The translations under genes were made by a program, and so were the position numbers. Under the pieces are notes generated by a model. It had not been told where the DNA came from and did no database searches. It was given only the letters and a program-made list of their open reading frames with translations. Shown here piece after piece: positions 7,287 to 16,444 of a stretch of DNA of 64,000 nt. The stretch covers positions 372,001 through 436,000 of the forward strand of contig NZ_JAQNDA010000001.1 in the NCBI RefSeq assembly GCF_028369065.1, in the 5' to 3' direction. Position 1 is the first letter of the stretch, and every line of letters starts with the position of its first letter. The DNA is from Marinobacter sp. SS21 (GTDB taxonomy: Bacteria > Pseudomonadota > Gammaproteobacteria > Pseudomonadales > Oleiphilaceae).

Positions 7287-8492
7287 ATGACGAATCAGGA
7301 AATTGTAGTCTGCGTGGCGGATGATCTCGGTCTGCGGGTGTGGCTGGAACGCACCCTGGACGGTGCCTGGCCGGTGGAGTTCGTGGCCAGCTCCGATTTG
7401 ACCCGGGTGATCAAGCTGGTGGAAGCCACCGGCTGCCGGCTGGTGTTCGTGGCCATGGACGAGGCCAACCCGACCGGTTCACTGCGAGTCATCAGCGCCT
7501 TGGTGAAGTCCCACCCTGCGCTAAAAGTGGTGACCATTGCCAAACGAGTGACCCAGGACCATCTCCTCAAATGCATGCGTGCCGGGGCCCGGGACTGCTT
7601 CCTGGCGGACAGTGATGCGGAGGAAATCCGCACGCAGGTCCAGGTGTTGCTGTCGCGGGACAGCGAGGATGGCCGGGGCGACGGTGTGGCTGCGAGTGAA
7701 CGCAGGCAGGGGCCGGTGGTGACCCTGCTCACCGGCGTCAGCGCCACTGTGGATACCCGATTCCTGACCCAGAGCATGGCGTTTGCCATCAGCAAGCGCC
7801 ATCCCGATGCCCGCATCCTGGCGGTGGATACCGCCGCCAGCGAACGCCACGTGTTTTATCTGGACGCCAACAACCGCTTCAACCTGAGCAACCTGCTGCA
7901 TAACCCGGATACCCTCGATGACACCCTGGTGGACACCGCGCTGGAGGAATACGTGCCAGGCTTGCGTTTGCTGGCGGGGACGCTGCCGCCGGAAGATCTT
8001 ACCGAGGCCTCCAACGCCGACCTGTTCATCGCCTTCAGCCAGTTGATGGGGCTGTTCGACCACCTCATTGTCAACGTTGACCCGGCCGTGGCGGACCATT
8101 GGATTGAGGTGGTCGGACTGCATGCCACCCGCCTGGTGATGGCCATTCATCCCATTGTGGAGCAGGCTCATTTGGCCCGGGACAAACTCCAGCAATGGGC
8201 GCCGGAACTGTCCAGGGGCTGTCAACGGGTGCTGCTGGTGGACGGTTATGAGGACAAGGTGCCGCCGGGGCTGGTCGAGCTGGAAGCTGCGGTGGGCATC
8301 AAGGCCGCCGGCGCGTTGCCGCTGGATTGGGCCAATCGTCTGCTGGCCAAGAACGCCGGAATTCCGATCCACAAGCTGCCGCGGCGATCGGTGTACAACC
8401 GCAAGTTGGAGAGCCTGATGCGACGAATGGATGATCGCCCCGCGGCTGTGGGCGAGGCTGGCAGCTCCAGTCGTCTGCCGCGCCGGGCGTGA
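7287..8492 (+). CDS. tadZ: TadZ/CpaE-like pilus localisation protein with degenerate P-loop
   Basis: A 401-residue protein. Residues 1-115 form a receiver-like atypical REC domain (VCVADDLGLRVWLERTL, ...RAGARDCFLADSDAEEI). A ParA/MinD-like domain follows (ILAVDTAASERHVFYLD, NLSNLLHNPDTLD, GLRLLAGTLPPED, FDHLIVNVDP). This is the TadZ/CpaE architecture that places the Tad machine at the pole. The expected deviant Walker A (KGGVGKT) is replaced by TGVSATVDTRFLT near residue 149, with no lysine or GK[ST], so ATP hydrolysis is doubtful. It begins 4 bases after cpaC, in operon with it. Confidence 0.88.
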   Translation: MTNQEIVVCVADDLGLRVWLERTLDGAWPVEFVASSDLTRVIKLVEATGCRLVFVAMDEANPTGSLRVISALVKSHPALKVVTIAKRVTQDHLLKCMRAGARDCFLADSDAEEIRTQVQVLLSRDSEDGRGDGVAASERRQGPVVTLLTGVSATVDTRFLTQSMAFAISKRHPDARILAVDTAASERHVFYLDANNRFNLSNLLHNPDTLDDTLVDTALEEYVPGLRLLAGTLPPEDLTEASNADLFIAFSQLMGLFDHLIVNVDPAVADHWIEVVGLHATRLVMAIHPIVEQAHLARDKLQQWAPELSRGCQRVLLVDGYEDKVPPGLVELEAAVGIKAAGALPLDWANRLLAKNAGIPIHKLPRRSVYNRKLESLMRRMDDRPAAVGEAGSSSRLPRRA

Positions 8493-8505
8493 GGGGGAAT
8501 AAATC

Positions 8506-9684
8506 GTGGCCCGAACGGATCAGGAATTCCAGGACCTGAAGAAGCGCGTCCATTTCTACCTGGTGGAACGGCTGGACGAAGAAGGCGTGGAGGTTGGCAA
8601 GAGCGAGCGTGAGTCGCTGCAGGAGTTCGTCGAGGTCAACGTCACCGGCTTTATCATGCAGCACCGGGTACCGCTGTCCACCCAGGATCTGAATCTGCTG
8701 GTCAAGGAACTGTACGATGAAGTGACCGGGTTCGGGCCGTTGGAGCCGCTGCTGGCGGATCGCCGGGTCAACGACATCCTGGTCAACGGCCCGGAAGATG
8801 TTTTTGTCGAGATTGCCGGTGTGCTGCAGCGCACCAGCGTGCGTTTCATTGACGACGACCATGTCATCCGGGTTATCCGGCGCATCATCTCACCCCTGGG
8901 GCGACGGCTGGACGAGTCGAGCCCGATGGTGGACGCCCGATTGCCGGACGGCTCCCGGGTCAACGCCATCATTCCGCCAATTGCCATCGATGGGCCGTCG
9001 ATCAGTATCCGGAAATTCACCCAAAAGCACCTGAGTGCCCACGATCTGGTGAACAGCGGTTCGATGAGCCCGGAATGCCTGGACCTGTTGATTACCGCGG
9101 TGGAGTCACGGCGCAACATCCTGGTCAGCGGCGGTACCGGCACCGGCAAGACCACCATTTTGAATCTGCTCAGCCAGTACATCCCGCGGGACGAGCGTGT
9201 GGTGACTATTGAAGACTCTGCCGAACTGGCCCTGAGCCACCCCCACGTCGTGCGCCTGGAGACGCGGCCGGCCAATACCGAAGGCAGCGGTCGCATCAGC
9301 GCCCGGGAACTGGTGATCAATGCCCTGCGCATGCGTCCGGACCGGATCATCCTCGGCGAGGTCCGCGCCGGCGAGATCATCGAACTGCTGCAGGCGATGA
9401 ACACCGGTCATGAGGGCTCCATGAGTACCATTCACTCCAATTCGGCGCGGGATGCCATCGTGCGCATCGAGACGCTGCTGGCGGTGAATGGCTACGATGC
9501 CGGCGAGCGTGCAATCGGACGGCTCATCGGCTCCTCGCTGGACATCATCGTCCAGCTGGTGCGTTTGCCCAGTGGTCGTCGTTTCATCAAGGAGGTGGTG
9601 GCGATGAAGCCGACGGCTGACGATCCCTGCCACATGGAATTTCTGTACCGGAGCCAGGATCATGAGCAGCCAGGTCTGGTTTAA
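8506..9684 (+). CDS. tadA: Tad pilus assembly ATPase TadA/CpaF
   Basis: A 392-residue secretion-superfamily ATPase. It has a helical N-terminus, the block GFGPLEPLLADRRVNDILVNG, Walker A GGTGTGKTT (about residues 208-216), the Asp/Glu box VVTIEDSAELAL, Walker B RIILGEVRAGE, and the His box TGHEGSMSTIHSN. All catalytic motifs look intact. It powers Flp pilus assembly at the inner membrane with TadB and TadC. The GTG start at 8506 is supported by GAGGGGG 8 bases upstream. The end overlaps tadB by 23 bases. Confidence 0.95.
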   Translation: MARTDQEFQDLKKRVHFYLVERLDEEGVEVGKSERESLQEFVEVNVTGFIMQHRVPLSTQDLNLLVKELYDEVTGFGPLEPLLADRRVNDILVNGPEDVFVEIAGVLQRTSVRFIDDDHVIRVIRRIISPLGRRLDESSPMVDARLPDGSRVNAIIPPIAIDGPSISIRKFTQKHLSAHDLVNSGSMSPECLDLLITAVESRRNILVSGGTGTGKTTILNLLSQYIPRDERVVTIEDSAELALSHPHVVRLETRPANTEGSGRISARELVINALRMRPDRIILGEVRAGEIIELLQAMNTGHEGSMSTIHSNSARDAIVRIETLLAVNGYDAGERAIGRLIGSSLDIIVQLVRLPSGRRFIKEVVAMKPTADDPCHMEFLYRSQDHEQPGLV

Positions 9685-10579
9685 GCTCTCTCTGCTGGTC
9701 AGCCTGGCCACGGTGATGCTGGTGATGATCCAGTTGTCATGGGCGTTCTGGCGCCAGCGCCGTGCGGTTTCCAACCGCGTCCAGCAGCGGCTCAGCCCCC
9801 AGGGCGAGGCGAGTCCCGTCAGCAGCGCCCGGGTCACGGTCGGGCCGCTGGAGAAACTGCTGATGCGGGCCGATATCCACCTCAGCCGGACTCAGTTGCT
9901 GTTGCTGGGGCTGGTTACCCTGGCGGTGCTGGTGGCGTTGCAGGTGTTTCAGGGGCTGGTGGTGATGCTGGTGGCGCTGTTCTTCCTGGTGTCGGCCGGC
10001 TGGGTTTACTGGAAGGTACGCTTTCAGAAACAGCGCCGGATTATTCACGAAGAACTGCCGGGCCTGATCGATGCCGTGCTTCGCAATGTGGATGCCGGAC
10101 GATCCCTGGAGCACGCCCTGATCAGCGCCTTTGACGACGCCCCGCCGGTGTTCGATCCGCTGCTGTTCAGGCTGCGCAGTGCAGTGGAGGCCGGCCGGGA
10201 ATATACCCGCCTGTTCGAGGATTTCGCCGCCATCTATTCAGTGCCGTCGCTGGTGATGGTGGCCATTGCCCTGCGCACCACCACCCGGTTTGGTTCCTCC
10301 ATTCGCCCGGTGCTCCAGCAAGTGGCGGATTCTCTGCGGTCACAGCAGGAAATGCGCCGCGAGTTCCTGGCGGCCACCGCCGAAACCCGCTTCACCGCGG
10401 TGACCTTTGCGGTGTTGCCGCCGGCGTTGGCGTTGTACATGGTCACGATCAATGAGCAATATTCCCGGGTGTTGCTCGACACCGGTACCGGCCACAAGAT
10501 GCTGATGGTGGCCGGTGTCCTTCAGCTCTTGGGCATGATGATGATCTGGCGCATGATCCAGGGCGTTGGGCGTGAGTAA
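9662..10579 (+). CDS. tadB: Tad pilus inner-membrane platform protein TadB
   Basis: A 305-residue membrane protein of the T2SSF/GspF type. It has an N-terminal helix (LSLLVSLATVMLVMIQLSW), a helix pair around residues 75-115, the cytoplasmic GspF-like domain with ELPGLIDAVLRNVDAGRSLEHAL, and C-terminal helices. Together with TadC it forms the platform driven by TadA. The ATG lies within the end of tadA (23-base overlap), indicating tight translational coupling. Confidence 0.92.
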   Translation: MSSQVWFKLSLLVSLATVMLVMIQLSWAFWRQRRAVSNRVQQRLSPQGEASPVSSARVTVGPLEKLLMRADIHLSRTQLLLLGLVTLAVLVALQVFQGLVVMLVALFFLVSAGWVYWKVRFQKQRRIIHEELPGLIDAVLRNVDAGRSLEHALISAFDDAPPVFDPLLFRLRSAVEAGREYTRLFEDFAAIYSVPSLVMVAIALRTTTRFGSSIRPVLQQVADSLRSQQEMRREFLAATAETRFTAVTFAVLPPALALYMVTINEQYSRVLLDTGTGHKMLMVAGVLQLLGMMMIWRMIQGVGRE

Positions 10580-11441
10580 CCTGTGGTCGTTCGTCGCCCT
10601 TGCGCTGGCGTTTGCGGCGGTCTGGCTGGCGCTGGTGCAAGGCCCCCGCTGGCGCCTCAAGGCGCGGATAAACGCCCGCCTGAATCGACGGGCCGCCGGC
10701 GACGAAGAGGTGGCGCGATCCTGGATCTTCGGATTGGCCACCTGGTACACCGAGCTGGCGGCGGTGCGCGGCGACTACCAGGAAATGGCGGAGTCGCTGG
10801 AGATCACCGGCCGTACCGACGAACGCATTCGCACCGATTACCTGCTGATGTGCTGGTTGATGCCGGCGCTGGCCATCCTGTTCGGCTTTGCCCTCACCGG
10901 CGTGATCTGGGGCACCTTGGTGGCGGTGGTGGCGTTCCTGCTGCCCCGGCGGTTGATCCGCTCCATGGCCGTCGCCGCCGAGAAACAGCAGAATCTGGAA
11001 GCCATTGAGCTGTGCCACATGACGCGCATGCTGATGGAAGCGGGGCTGTCCATCGAGCGCGCCTTGCGGCTGGCGTCGGTCCAGGCACGGCCGGTGATGC
11101 CCATGCTGTCCGGTCGCCTCGACCGCTTCAATCGCATGATGGAGGCCGGCGCGGACCGCACCGAGGCCCTCGACGAACTGGGCCGTAACCGACGGATCCT
11201 GGTTTTGCGTAACTACGTGGCGCTGATGAAGCAGAGCAGCAAGCTCGGGGCCAGGGTGTCCGGCAGCCTCGACCAGATCATTCATGAGGCCCAGCAAAAC
11301 GAGCGCAGCCGACTGAAAGAGGACACCAATCGCATCGGCGCCAAGATGACCATCATCATGATGGTGTTCATGCTGCCGGCCCTGTTTACCCTGATCGGTG
11401 GGCCGGCGGTGATGTCTATTGCAGAAACCCTGGGCCGTTAG
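10572..11441 (+). CDS. tadC: Tad pilus inner-membrane platform protein TadC
   Basis: A 289-residue T2SSF/GspF-type membrane protein. It has an N-terminal helix, a helix pair near residues 95-135, and a central domain with MTRMLMEAGLSIERALRLAS and GARVSGSLDQIIHEAQQNERSRLKE. The last membrane segment ends MIMMVFMLPALFTLIGGPAVM. It is the partner of TadB. The GTG at 10572 follows CAGGG by 9 bases and overlaps tadB by 8 bases; a TTG at 10566 is an alternative start. Confidence 0.92.
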   Translation: MSNLWSFVALALAFAAVWLALVQGPRWRLKARINARLNRRAAGDEEVARSWIFGLATWYTELAAVRGDYQEMAESLEITGRTDERIRTDYLLMCWLMPALAILFGFALTGVIWGTLVAVVAFLLPRRLIRSMAVAAEKQQNLEAIELCHMTRMLMEAGLSIERALRLASVQARPVMPMLSGRLDRFNRMMEAGADRTEALDELGRNRRILVLRNYVALMKQSSKLGARVSGSLDQIIHEAQQNERSRLKEDTNRIGAKMTIIMMVFMLPALFTLIGGPAVMSIAETLGR

Positions 11442-11465
11442 CCAGGACAAGAAAAGGAAGACCGA

Positions 11466-12209
11466 ATGGACAACCCAAACCTTGCGCGCAAGGTCTCTGG
11501 GCCTCGCTGGCCCGCACCACGGCTGTATCGGTTGGGCGGCCTGGCCGGGACCCTGTTGATGCTGGCCGGGCTTTCCGGGTGTGCGGGTATGCCCGGCGCG
11601 GCCGGTGAGGCCAGCTCGGAGGACAGCGAGCCGCCGCTGGAGGTGAGCTGCAGGCGTCAGGTGCAGCCTGAAGCCCAGATTCACCTGGATCTGGTGGATC
11701 GGTTGTCCGAGGGCAACAAACCGTACGCGGCGCTGGCGCAACTGGAAGGCAAACCGATGGACAGTCACGGTCACTGGGTGCGCAAGGGCCGATTGTTGGC
11801 CTCCACCCAGCGGCTGTCGGACGCTCAGCGCCTGTTTCAGGCCCTGGTGGATCAGTGCGGCACCGGCGAGGCCTATCATGGTCTGGGTATGGTGTTGCTC
11901 AAGAGCTGGCGGGTTGAAGACGGGCTCCGGCAACTGCGGATTGCGCGGGCCGAGGCACCCGCCTCCGCCAACATTCGCAACGACTACGGCTACGCCCTGC
12001 TGATGAACGGAGAATACGACCACGCGGCCTACGAACTGCGCACCGCCTTGGAACTTGCCGATGGTCAGGGCCCGGTGCGGCAGAACCTGGCGGCAGCCTA
12101 CCTGCTGACCGACAATGATCCGGGTCTGCGCATGCTGACCGAACGATACAACTTCGGTGTCGATGAGTTTGCCCATGCTCGCCGTTTGGCCGAGCGCCTG
12201 AGGAGGTAG
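11466..12209 (+). CDS. tadD: TadD-like TPR lipoprotein
   Basis: A 247-residue lipoprotein. The signal sequence ends at the lipobox LAGLSGC (Cys near residue 39). It is followed by helical TPR-like repeats, seen in GHWVRKGRLLASTQRLSDAQ, GEAYHGLGMVLLKSWRVEDG, and NIRNDYGYALLMNGEYDHA. TadD proteins are outer-membrane-associated TPR lipoproteins that help secretin assembly in Flp pilus systems. It lies 24 bases after tadC and 2 bases before the DUF3613 gene. Confidence 0.85.
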   Translation: MDNPNLARKVSGPRWPAPRLYRLGGLAGTLLMLAGLSGCAGMPGAAGEASSEDSEPPLEVSCRRQVQPEAQIHLDLVDRLSEGNKPYAALAQLEGKPMDSHGHWVRKGRLLASTQRLSDAQRLFQALVDQCGTGEAYHGLGMVLLKSWRVEDGLRQLRIARAEAPASANIRNDYGYALLMNGEYDHAAYELRTALELADGQGPVRQNLAAAYLLTDNDPGLRMLTERYNFGVDEFAHARRLAERLRR

Positions 12210-12211
12210 AT

Positions 12212-12478
12212 ATGAAGCGCAGTCTTGCTTTGCTGGCGGTCATGCTCCCGGTTCTGGCCGCCGCGGACGGTTATCCGTCCGGCCTGTCCGACACCCCCGC
12301 GCAGCCCCCGGCCAGCTCTGAAGCCCAGCGGCTGCTGGACCGGCAGCGTCAATCCGGTGCGCCGCAGCAGGGCGAACTGTCCACCCAGCTGTACGTGGAC
12401 AGCCAGAAACGGATTGCCGAAACCTTCCGGCGCCCGGTACCGGAGTCATTGTCCGAGCTGAGTAAGAGCGGTGACTAG
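12212..12478 (+). CDS. DUF3613 small periplasmic protein of Tad loci
   Basis: An 88-residue protein with a signal peptide (MKRSLALLAVMLPVLAAA) and a short mature part. The mature part contains AQRLLDRQRQSGAPQ and STQLYVDSQKRIAETFRRPVPESL, the pattern of DUF3613 proteins often found in Tad operons. The function is unknown; position suggests an accessory role in pilus assembly (inference). GAGG lies just before the ATG. Its end overlaps the tadG start by 8 bases. Confidence 0.75.
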   Translation: MKRSLALLAVMLPVLAAADGYPSGLSDTPAQPPASSEAQRLLDRQRQSGAPQQGELSTQLYVDSQKRIAETFRRPVPESLSELSKSGD

Positions 12479-14267
12479 GCAGTCCGGCTCGGTGCGTCGG
12501 CAACGGGGGGCCTTCATTTTTGTCACTCCGCTGCTGCTGACCACCATCGCGCTGCTGTCGGTGATGGCATTGGACGGCGCTCGGCTCTATGGGGTGCGGA
12601 ACGACCTGCAGAATCAGGCCAACGCCGCCGCCACTGCTGGGGCGGACGCGGCTCAGTCCTGCGGGGGCGTCGATGTCTCGCTGGAGACCATGAAGAACCG
12701 GGCGTTGGCGGCGGCCCAGGCCCAGGGGTTCCAGGGTGGGGTTGATGATCTGGAGGTGCGCTTTGGTGTGTTGGTGGATAACCCCAGCGCGCCCGGGGAA
12801 CTGGCGTTCCAACCGGTGGACGACATTGCCGCCAGTAACACCGTGTATGTCTCGCTGAGCAGCGAGCAGTCCATTTCCCGTCTGCTGCCCGAGGCGGTGC
12901 TGGGTTCGGTCACCCTGAATGCCCGCTCCGCGGCGCGCAAGGCGGTGCAGGCCACCATCGGCATGGCCGGTTCCACCGCCGGGGTGAACGCCGGGCTGCT
13001 GGGTGGGGTCCTGGGCGCGGCGTTCGGGAATCCCTCCTACAGTCTTGATCCCACCAGTTTGAACAGCCTGGAAAACACCTTTGTCGAGATCGAGGAACTG
13101 CTGGCCGAGCTGGGGGTGGATACCGTCGAGGACATGCTGCCGTTGACGGCGGACAACCTGGCGGCGGCGCTGCGGGAAATCGCCGGCAACGCCACACCGG
13201 CCGGGGAGCTGCTTGATGAGATGGTGCATGCGGTCGGAATTGATACCTTGCAGATTGCCGATGTGCTGGCGGTGGTTGAAGGCACGGAAGTGCCGGGTGA
13301 CAGTCAGGTCGAATTGTACGGGCTGGTGACCACGCTGCTGCTGAACGTGCTCCGGGAGCAGCAAGACCAGAACGGCGTGCCCCTGTCCCTGTCCAATCTG
13401 GGCGACGCCGGATTGCCGTTGATCGCGGCCATCGACGAGGCGAGCCTGAACGCCAGGCTCTTCGTCGACCGGGCGCCGAAGTACCTGGCCGGTGCCACTG
13501 CCCGCAAAAACAGCGATGGCAACTGGGTCAGTGAGTTCTATGCGCCGGACATCAGCCTGGAACTGGAGGTGGCGGCACAGATCCTGCCGGTCAACCTGCT
13601 CGGCCTGGTGGAGTTCGAAATCGCCAGTCTGACCATTCCGTTGGCCATCGACCTGGGCGGCGGCACCGGCTACCTGACCTCGACCCGATGTGCCCGGGGG
13701 CTGGAAACCACGGTGGAGTTTGGCATGGAGTTACAGCGCCAGGTGCTGGAACTGACCACCGGCCGGATCGACACCAGCACCGGCGACCTGGTGCCGGAGC
13801 CAATCGATACCGAGATTGGCCGTATCAGCCTGTTGTTCGGTGCGCTCAGCGTCGATCCCATCCTCAACCTGGAGGCCGAGCTGGAGGGGGCTATCCCGGG
13901 GGACACCGACACCGTGATGCTCGATCCGAACTACCCCCTGTACTGCTCGCCCAGCAATGGTTGTTATCGCCTGGAGCACCAGGACCCCGGCGGCAGTCTG
14001 TCCGCACTGGCGCTGAAGCTGAATGTCAGCGATCTGAGCCTGTTGCAGGGTTCCTTGGGCGGAGTGGACCTAACCCCGCTGGTGGCGATGATTGAGCCCT
14101 TGCTGACCGACCTGCTGTTCGATGTCACCGACAACCTGACCGAGGCGGTGGTGGCACCGCTGCTGCAGGCCCTGGGCGTCGGCGTCGGCGGTCTCAGTGT
14201 GACGGTGTCCCATGCCGAGCAGGGCCGCTTGGTTCAACTTATTGAGAATATTGACCTCATCAACTAA
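12471..14267 (+). CDS. tadG: TadG-like pilus assembly protein
   Basis: A 598-residue protein. The N-terminus SVRRQRGAFIFVTPLLLTTIALLSVMALDGARLY and the following DLQNQANAAATAGADAA match the TadE/TadG N-terminal domain (a single membrane helix, then an Ala-rich helix). The long extracytoplasmic remainder has cysteines (SCGG, TRCARG, LYCSPSNGCYRLEHQ) but no von Willebrand A motif that I can see. TadG proteins are putative adhesin or pseudopilin-linked components of Flp pili. The GTG start at 12471 overlaps the DUF3613 gene. It is the last gene of the Tad operon. Confidence 0.8.
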   Translation: MTRQSGSVRRQRGAFIFVTPLLLTTIALLSVMALDGARLYGVRNDLQNQANAAATAGADAAQSCGGVDVSLETMKNRALAAAQAQGFQGGVDDLEVRFGVLVDNPSAPGELAFQPVDDIAASNTVYVSLSSEQSISRLLPEAVLGSVTLNARSAARKAVQATIGMAGSTAGVNAGLLGGVLGAAFGNPSYSLDPTSLNSLENTFVEIEELLAELGVDTVEDMLPLTADNLAAALREIAGNATPAGELLDEMVHAVGIDTLQIADVLAVVEGTEVPGDSQVELYGLVTTLLLNVLREQQDQNGVPLSLSNLGDAGLPLIAAIDEASLNARLFVDRAPKYLAGATARKNSDGNWVSEFYAPDISLELEVAAQILPVNLLGLVEFEIASLTIPLAIDLGGGTGYLTSTRCARGLETTVEFGMELQRQVLELTTGRIDTSTGDLVPEPIDTEIGRISLLFGALSVDPILNLEAELEGAIPGDTDTVMLDPNYPLYCSPSNGCYRLEHQDPGGSLSALALKLNVSDLSLLQGSLGGVDLTPLVAMIEPLLTDLLFDVTDNLTEAVVAPLLQALGVGVGGLSVTVSHAEQGRLVQLIENIDLIN

Positions 14268-14340
14268 ATATTATCAGGTGGCCCGCGCTGCTCTAGACAC
14301 GCACGGATTGCGAATTTAACGGAGCCAGGACTCGTATTCG

Positions 14341-16386
14341 ATGATGGACCTTTCACACGCACTGATGCTCGGCGCCACCTCACTCTTGCTGCTGACGCTG
14401 CTCTATCGCGAATGGCGTTATCGTCAGTTGCAGCGCAAGAACCTGGCAATGTTGCAGCATGTCGGCCAGGCTCAGCGCACCCTGACCGAGCATGGCCGGG
14501 AGCTGCGAGGCCTGTTTGATCAGGCCGCCATCTCGGTGATCGTGTTCGACCGCTATGATCACAAGGTCTGTTACGCCAATGACTTGGCTCTGGAATCCTT
14601 TGGTGTCAGCAGCCAGGATCAGCTCACCACTGAGGTGATGTATCGGCCCGACGCCTGGGCCGATGCGCCCTACAGCCTGCATGATTTCGAGGGCTGGCTG
14701 GGCAAGGCCGGCAAGCTCGGCGTGCAGCGTTTTGAATGGAAGGCGCCGGGCGCGGAGGGGCACCCGGTGTGGCTCGACGCCACGCTGGCGGCGACGGTAT
14801 TCGATGGCCAGCAGGCGCTGATGCTCACCGGCATCAATGTCAGTGAGCGCAAGATTTCCCAGTCCACCGATTGGATGCGCAACCGGGCCATGGTGGCGAT
14901 GACCGGGGAACGGCCGCTGTCGGCAACCCTGGACCTGATAGTGGCGATGTACCAGTTCTCCGCGCCGCAGGCCCGCTGCGGCATCATGGTGCTGGACAGC
15001 GACAATCAGGTGCTGAACTGGGGCACCGGGGCGGGGTTTCCAGAGCCCTTCCATTCCGGCTTGCAGGGGCTGCCGGTGCGCTACGGCGCGGCCACTTGTG
15101 GCACCGCGGCGTCAATTCGGGGGCGGGTGGTGACCGAAGACATCGCCAAGGACGAGCGCTGGGGACGCTATCGCGACCTGGCCCAGGCTGCCGGCGTTCA
15201 GTCCTGCTGGTCGGAGCCGATCCTGGGTACCGGCGGCGAGGTCCTTGGGACCTTCGCGGTGTATCACAACAGCCCCTGGACGCCAGGCGAGGACGACATG
15301 GAAACGCTGACCGGGCCGTTGTATCTGGCCAGTCTGGCCATTGAGCGTCACCAGTCCCGTGAGAGTCTGAAACGGCTGGTGGCCGCCGAAAAATCCATTC
15401 GCCAGATCAGCGTCAAACTGCAGTCACTGGATGCCGATTCCACCGACAGTGGCGTTCAGGAGGTGATGAAATTCCTCTGCGAGTACCTGCATATCGCACA
15501 GGCTTACGCCTTCGTGCGTGACCCGGTTAATGCCATCTACCAGGCCAATCACTGCTGGCCGCCGGTGGTGCTGGGAGCGGACGACGAACCGCTGGCGATG
15601 ACCCAGGATGAGCTGAGCGGCTGCCTGGCCACGATCAGTGCCAACAACCACTGCACCCTGCACCGGGACCAGTCGGAAGACAGTGACGAGCTGCTGGACC
15701 TGCTGATGGAGGACGAGCAGGCCGAGAGCGTGCTCATGGTGCCGGTGATTGTGGAAGATCGGATCGACGGCCTGCTGGTGTTCTGCGCCACTGACAGCCA
15801 CCATCGCTGGGAGGCGCTGGAAATCAACACCGCCACGCCCATTGCGGCCCTGATCGGTAGCGCCCTGCATCGCAAGTCGCTGGTACAGTCACTGGTTCAC
15901 CAGGCCTTGCACGATCGACTCACGGGGCTGTTCAACCGGGGCAAACTGGAGGACCAGCTGCGTCAGGAAATTCACCGGGCGTCACGCTACGGCAATGAGT
16001 TCTCGCTGATCCTGTTCGACGTGGACCATTTCAAGCACGTCAACGACCGCTTTGGTCACAATGCCGGTGACGATGTGCTGGTGGAGGTTGCCCGCCAGCT
16101 CAAGGACAATGTCCGATCCGCAGATATGGTTGGCCGCTGGGGCGGAGAGGAGTTCCTGGTGGTCCTGCCGGAAACCAACCTGGCGGCGGCGGGTGAGGTG
16201 GCGGAAACCCTGCGCCAGCACATCAGCCGCCAGAGCTTTCCGATCCCCGGCGGGGCGATCACGGTCAGCGCCGGGGTCACCGCCTTCCTGCCCGGTGAGG
16301 GGGCGCAGGACCTGATTAAGCGTGCCGACGATGCCCTGTACCGGGCCAAGGAGGCTGGCCGCAACCGGATCAAGATGTCGGCCTGA
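14341..16386 (+). CDS. PAS-GAF-GAF diguanylate cyclase
   Basis: A 681-residue protein. It has an N-terminal membrane helix (MLGATSLLLLTLLYREW), a PAS domain (about 57-170, ending in TGINVSERK), two GAF-like domains (about 190-335 and 355-510), and a C-terminal GGDEF domain. The active site is GGEEF (601-605). The inhibitory I-site RSAD (592-595) lies exactly five residues before it, so the enzyme is predicted to make c-di-GMP from GTP and to be product-inhibited. Its position 73 bases after tadG, on the same strand, suggests a role in adhesion or biofilm control (inference). An ATG at 14344 is an alternative start. Confidence 0.92.
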   Translation: MMDLSHALMLGATSLLLLTLLYREWRYRQLQRKNLAMLQHVGQAQRTLTEHGRELRGLFDQAAISVIVFDRYDHKVCYANDLALESFGVSSQDQLTTEVMYRPDAWADAPYSLHDFEGWLGKAGKLGVQRFEWKAPGAEGHPVWLDATLAATVFDGQQALMLTGINVSERKISQSTDWMRNRAMVAMTGERPLSATLDLIVAMYQFSAPQARCGIMVLDSDNQVLNWGTGAGFPEPFHSGLQGLPVRYGAATCGTAASIRGRVVTEDIAKDERWGRYRDLAQAAGVQSCWSEPILGTGGEVLGTFAVYHNSPWTPGEDDMETLTGPLYLASLAIERHQSRESLKRLVAAEKSIRQISVKLQSLDADSTDSGVQEVMKFLCEYLHIAQAYAFVRDPVNAIYQANHCWPPVVLGADDEPLAMTQDELSGCLATISANNHCTLHRDQSEDSDELLDLLMEDEQAESVLMVPVIVEDRIDGLLVFCATDSHHRWEALEINTATPIAALIGSALHRKSLVQSLVHQALHDRLTGLFNRGKLEDQLRQEIHRASRYGNEFSLILFDVDHFKHVNDRFGHNAGDDVLVEVARQLKDNVRSADMVGRWGGEEFLVVLPETNLAAAGEVAETLRQHISRQSFPIPGGAITVSAGVTAFLPGEGAQDLIKRADDALYRAKEAGRNRIKMSA

Positions 16387-16444
16387 GTCTCAGCGCCGAA
16401 AACACGCTACCATAGCAGGCCATTTTCTGGTTGGGACAAACCGT

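Noticed and set aside
10449-12176. 575-codon open frame on the minus strand
   Set aside because: It lies opposite tadB-tadC-tadD, is rich in His/Gln/Arg as expected for antisense of GC-rich genes, and has no family character.
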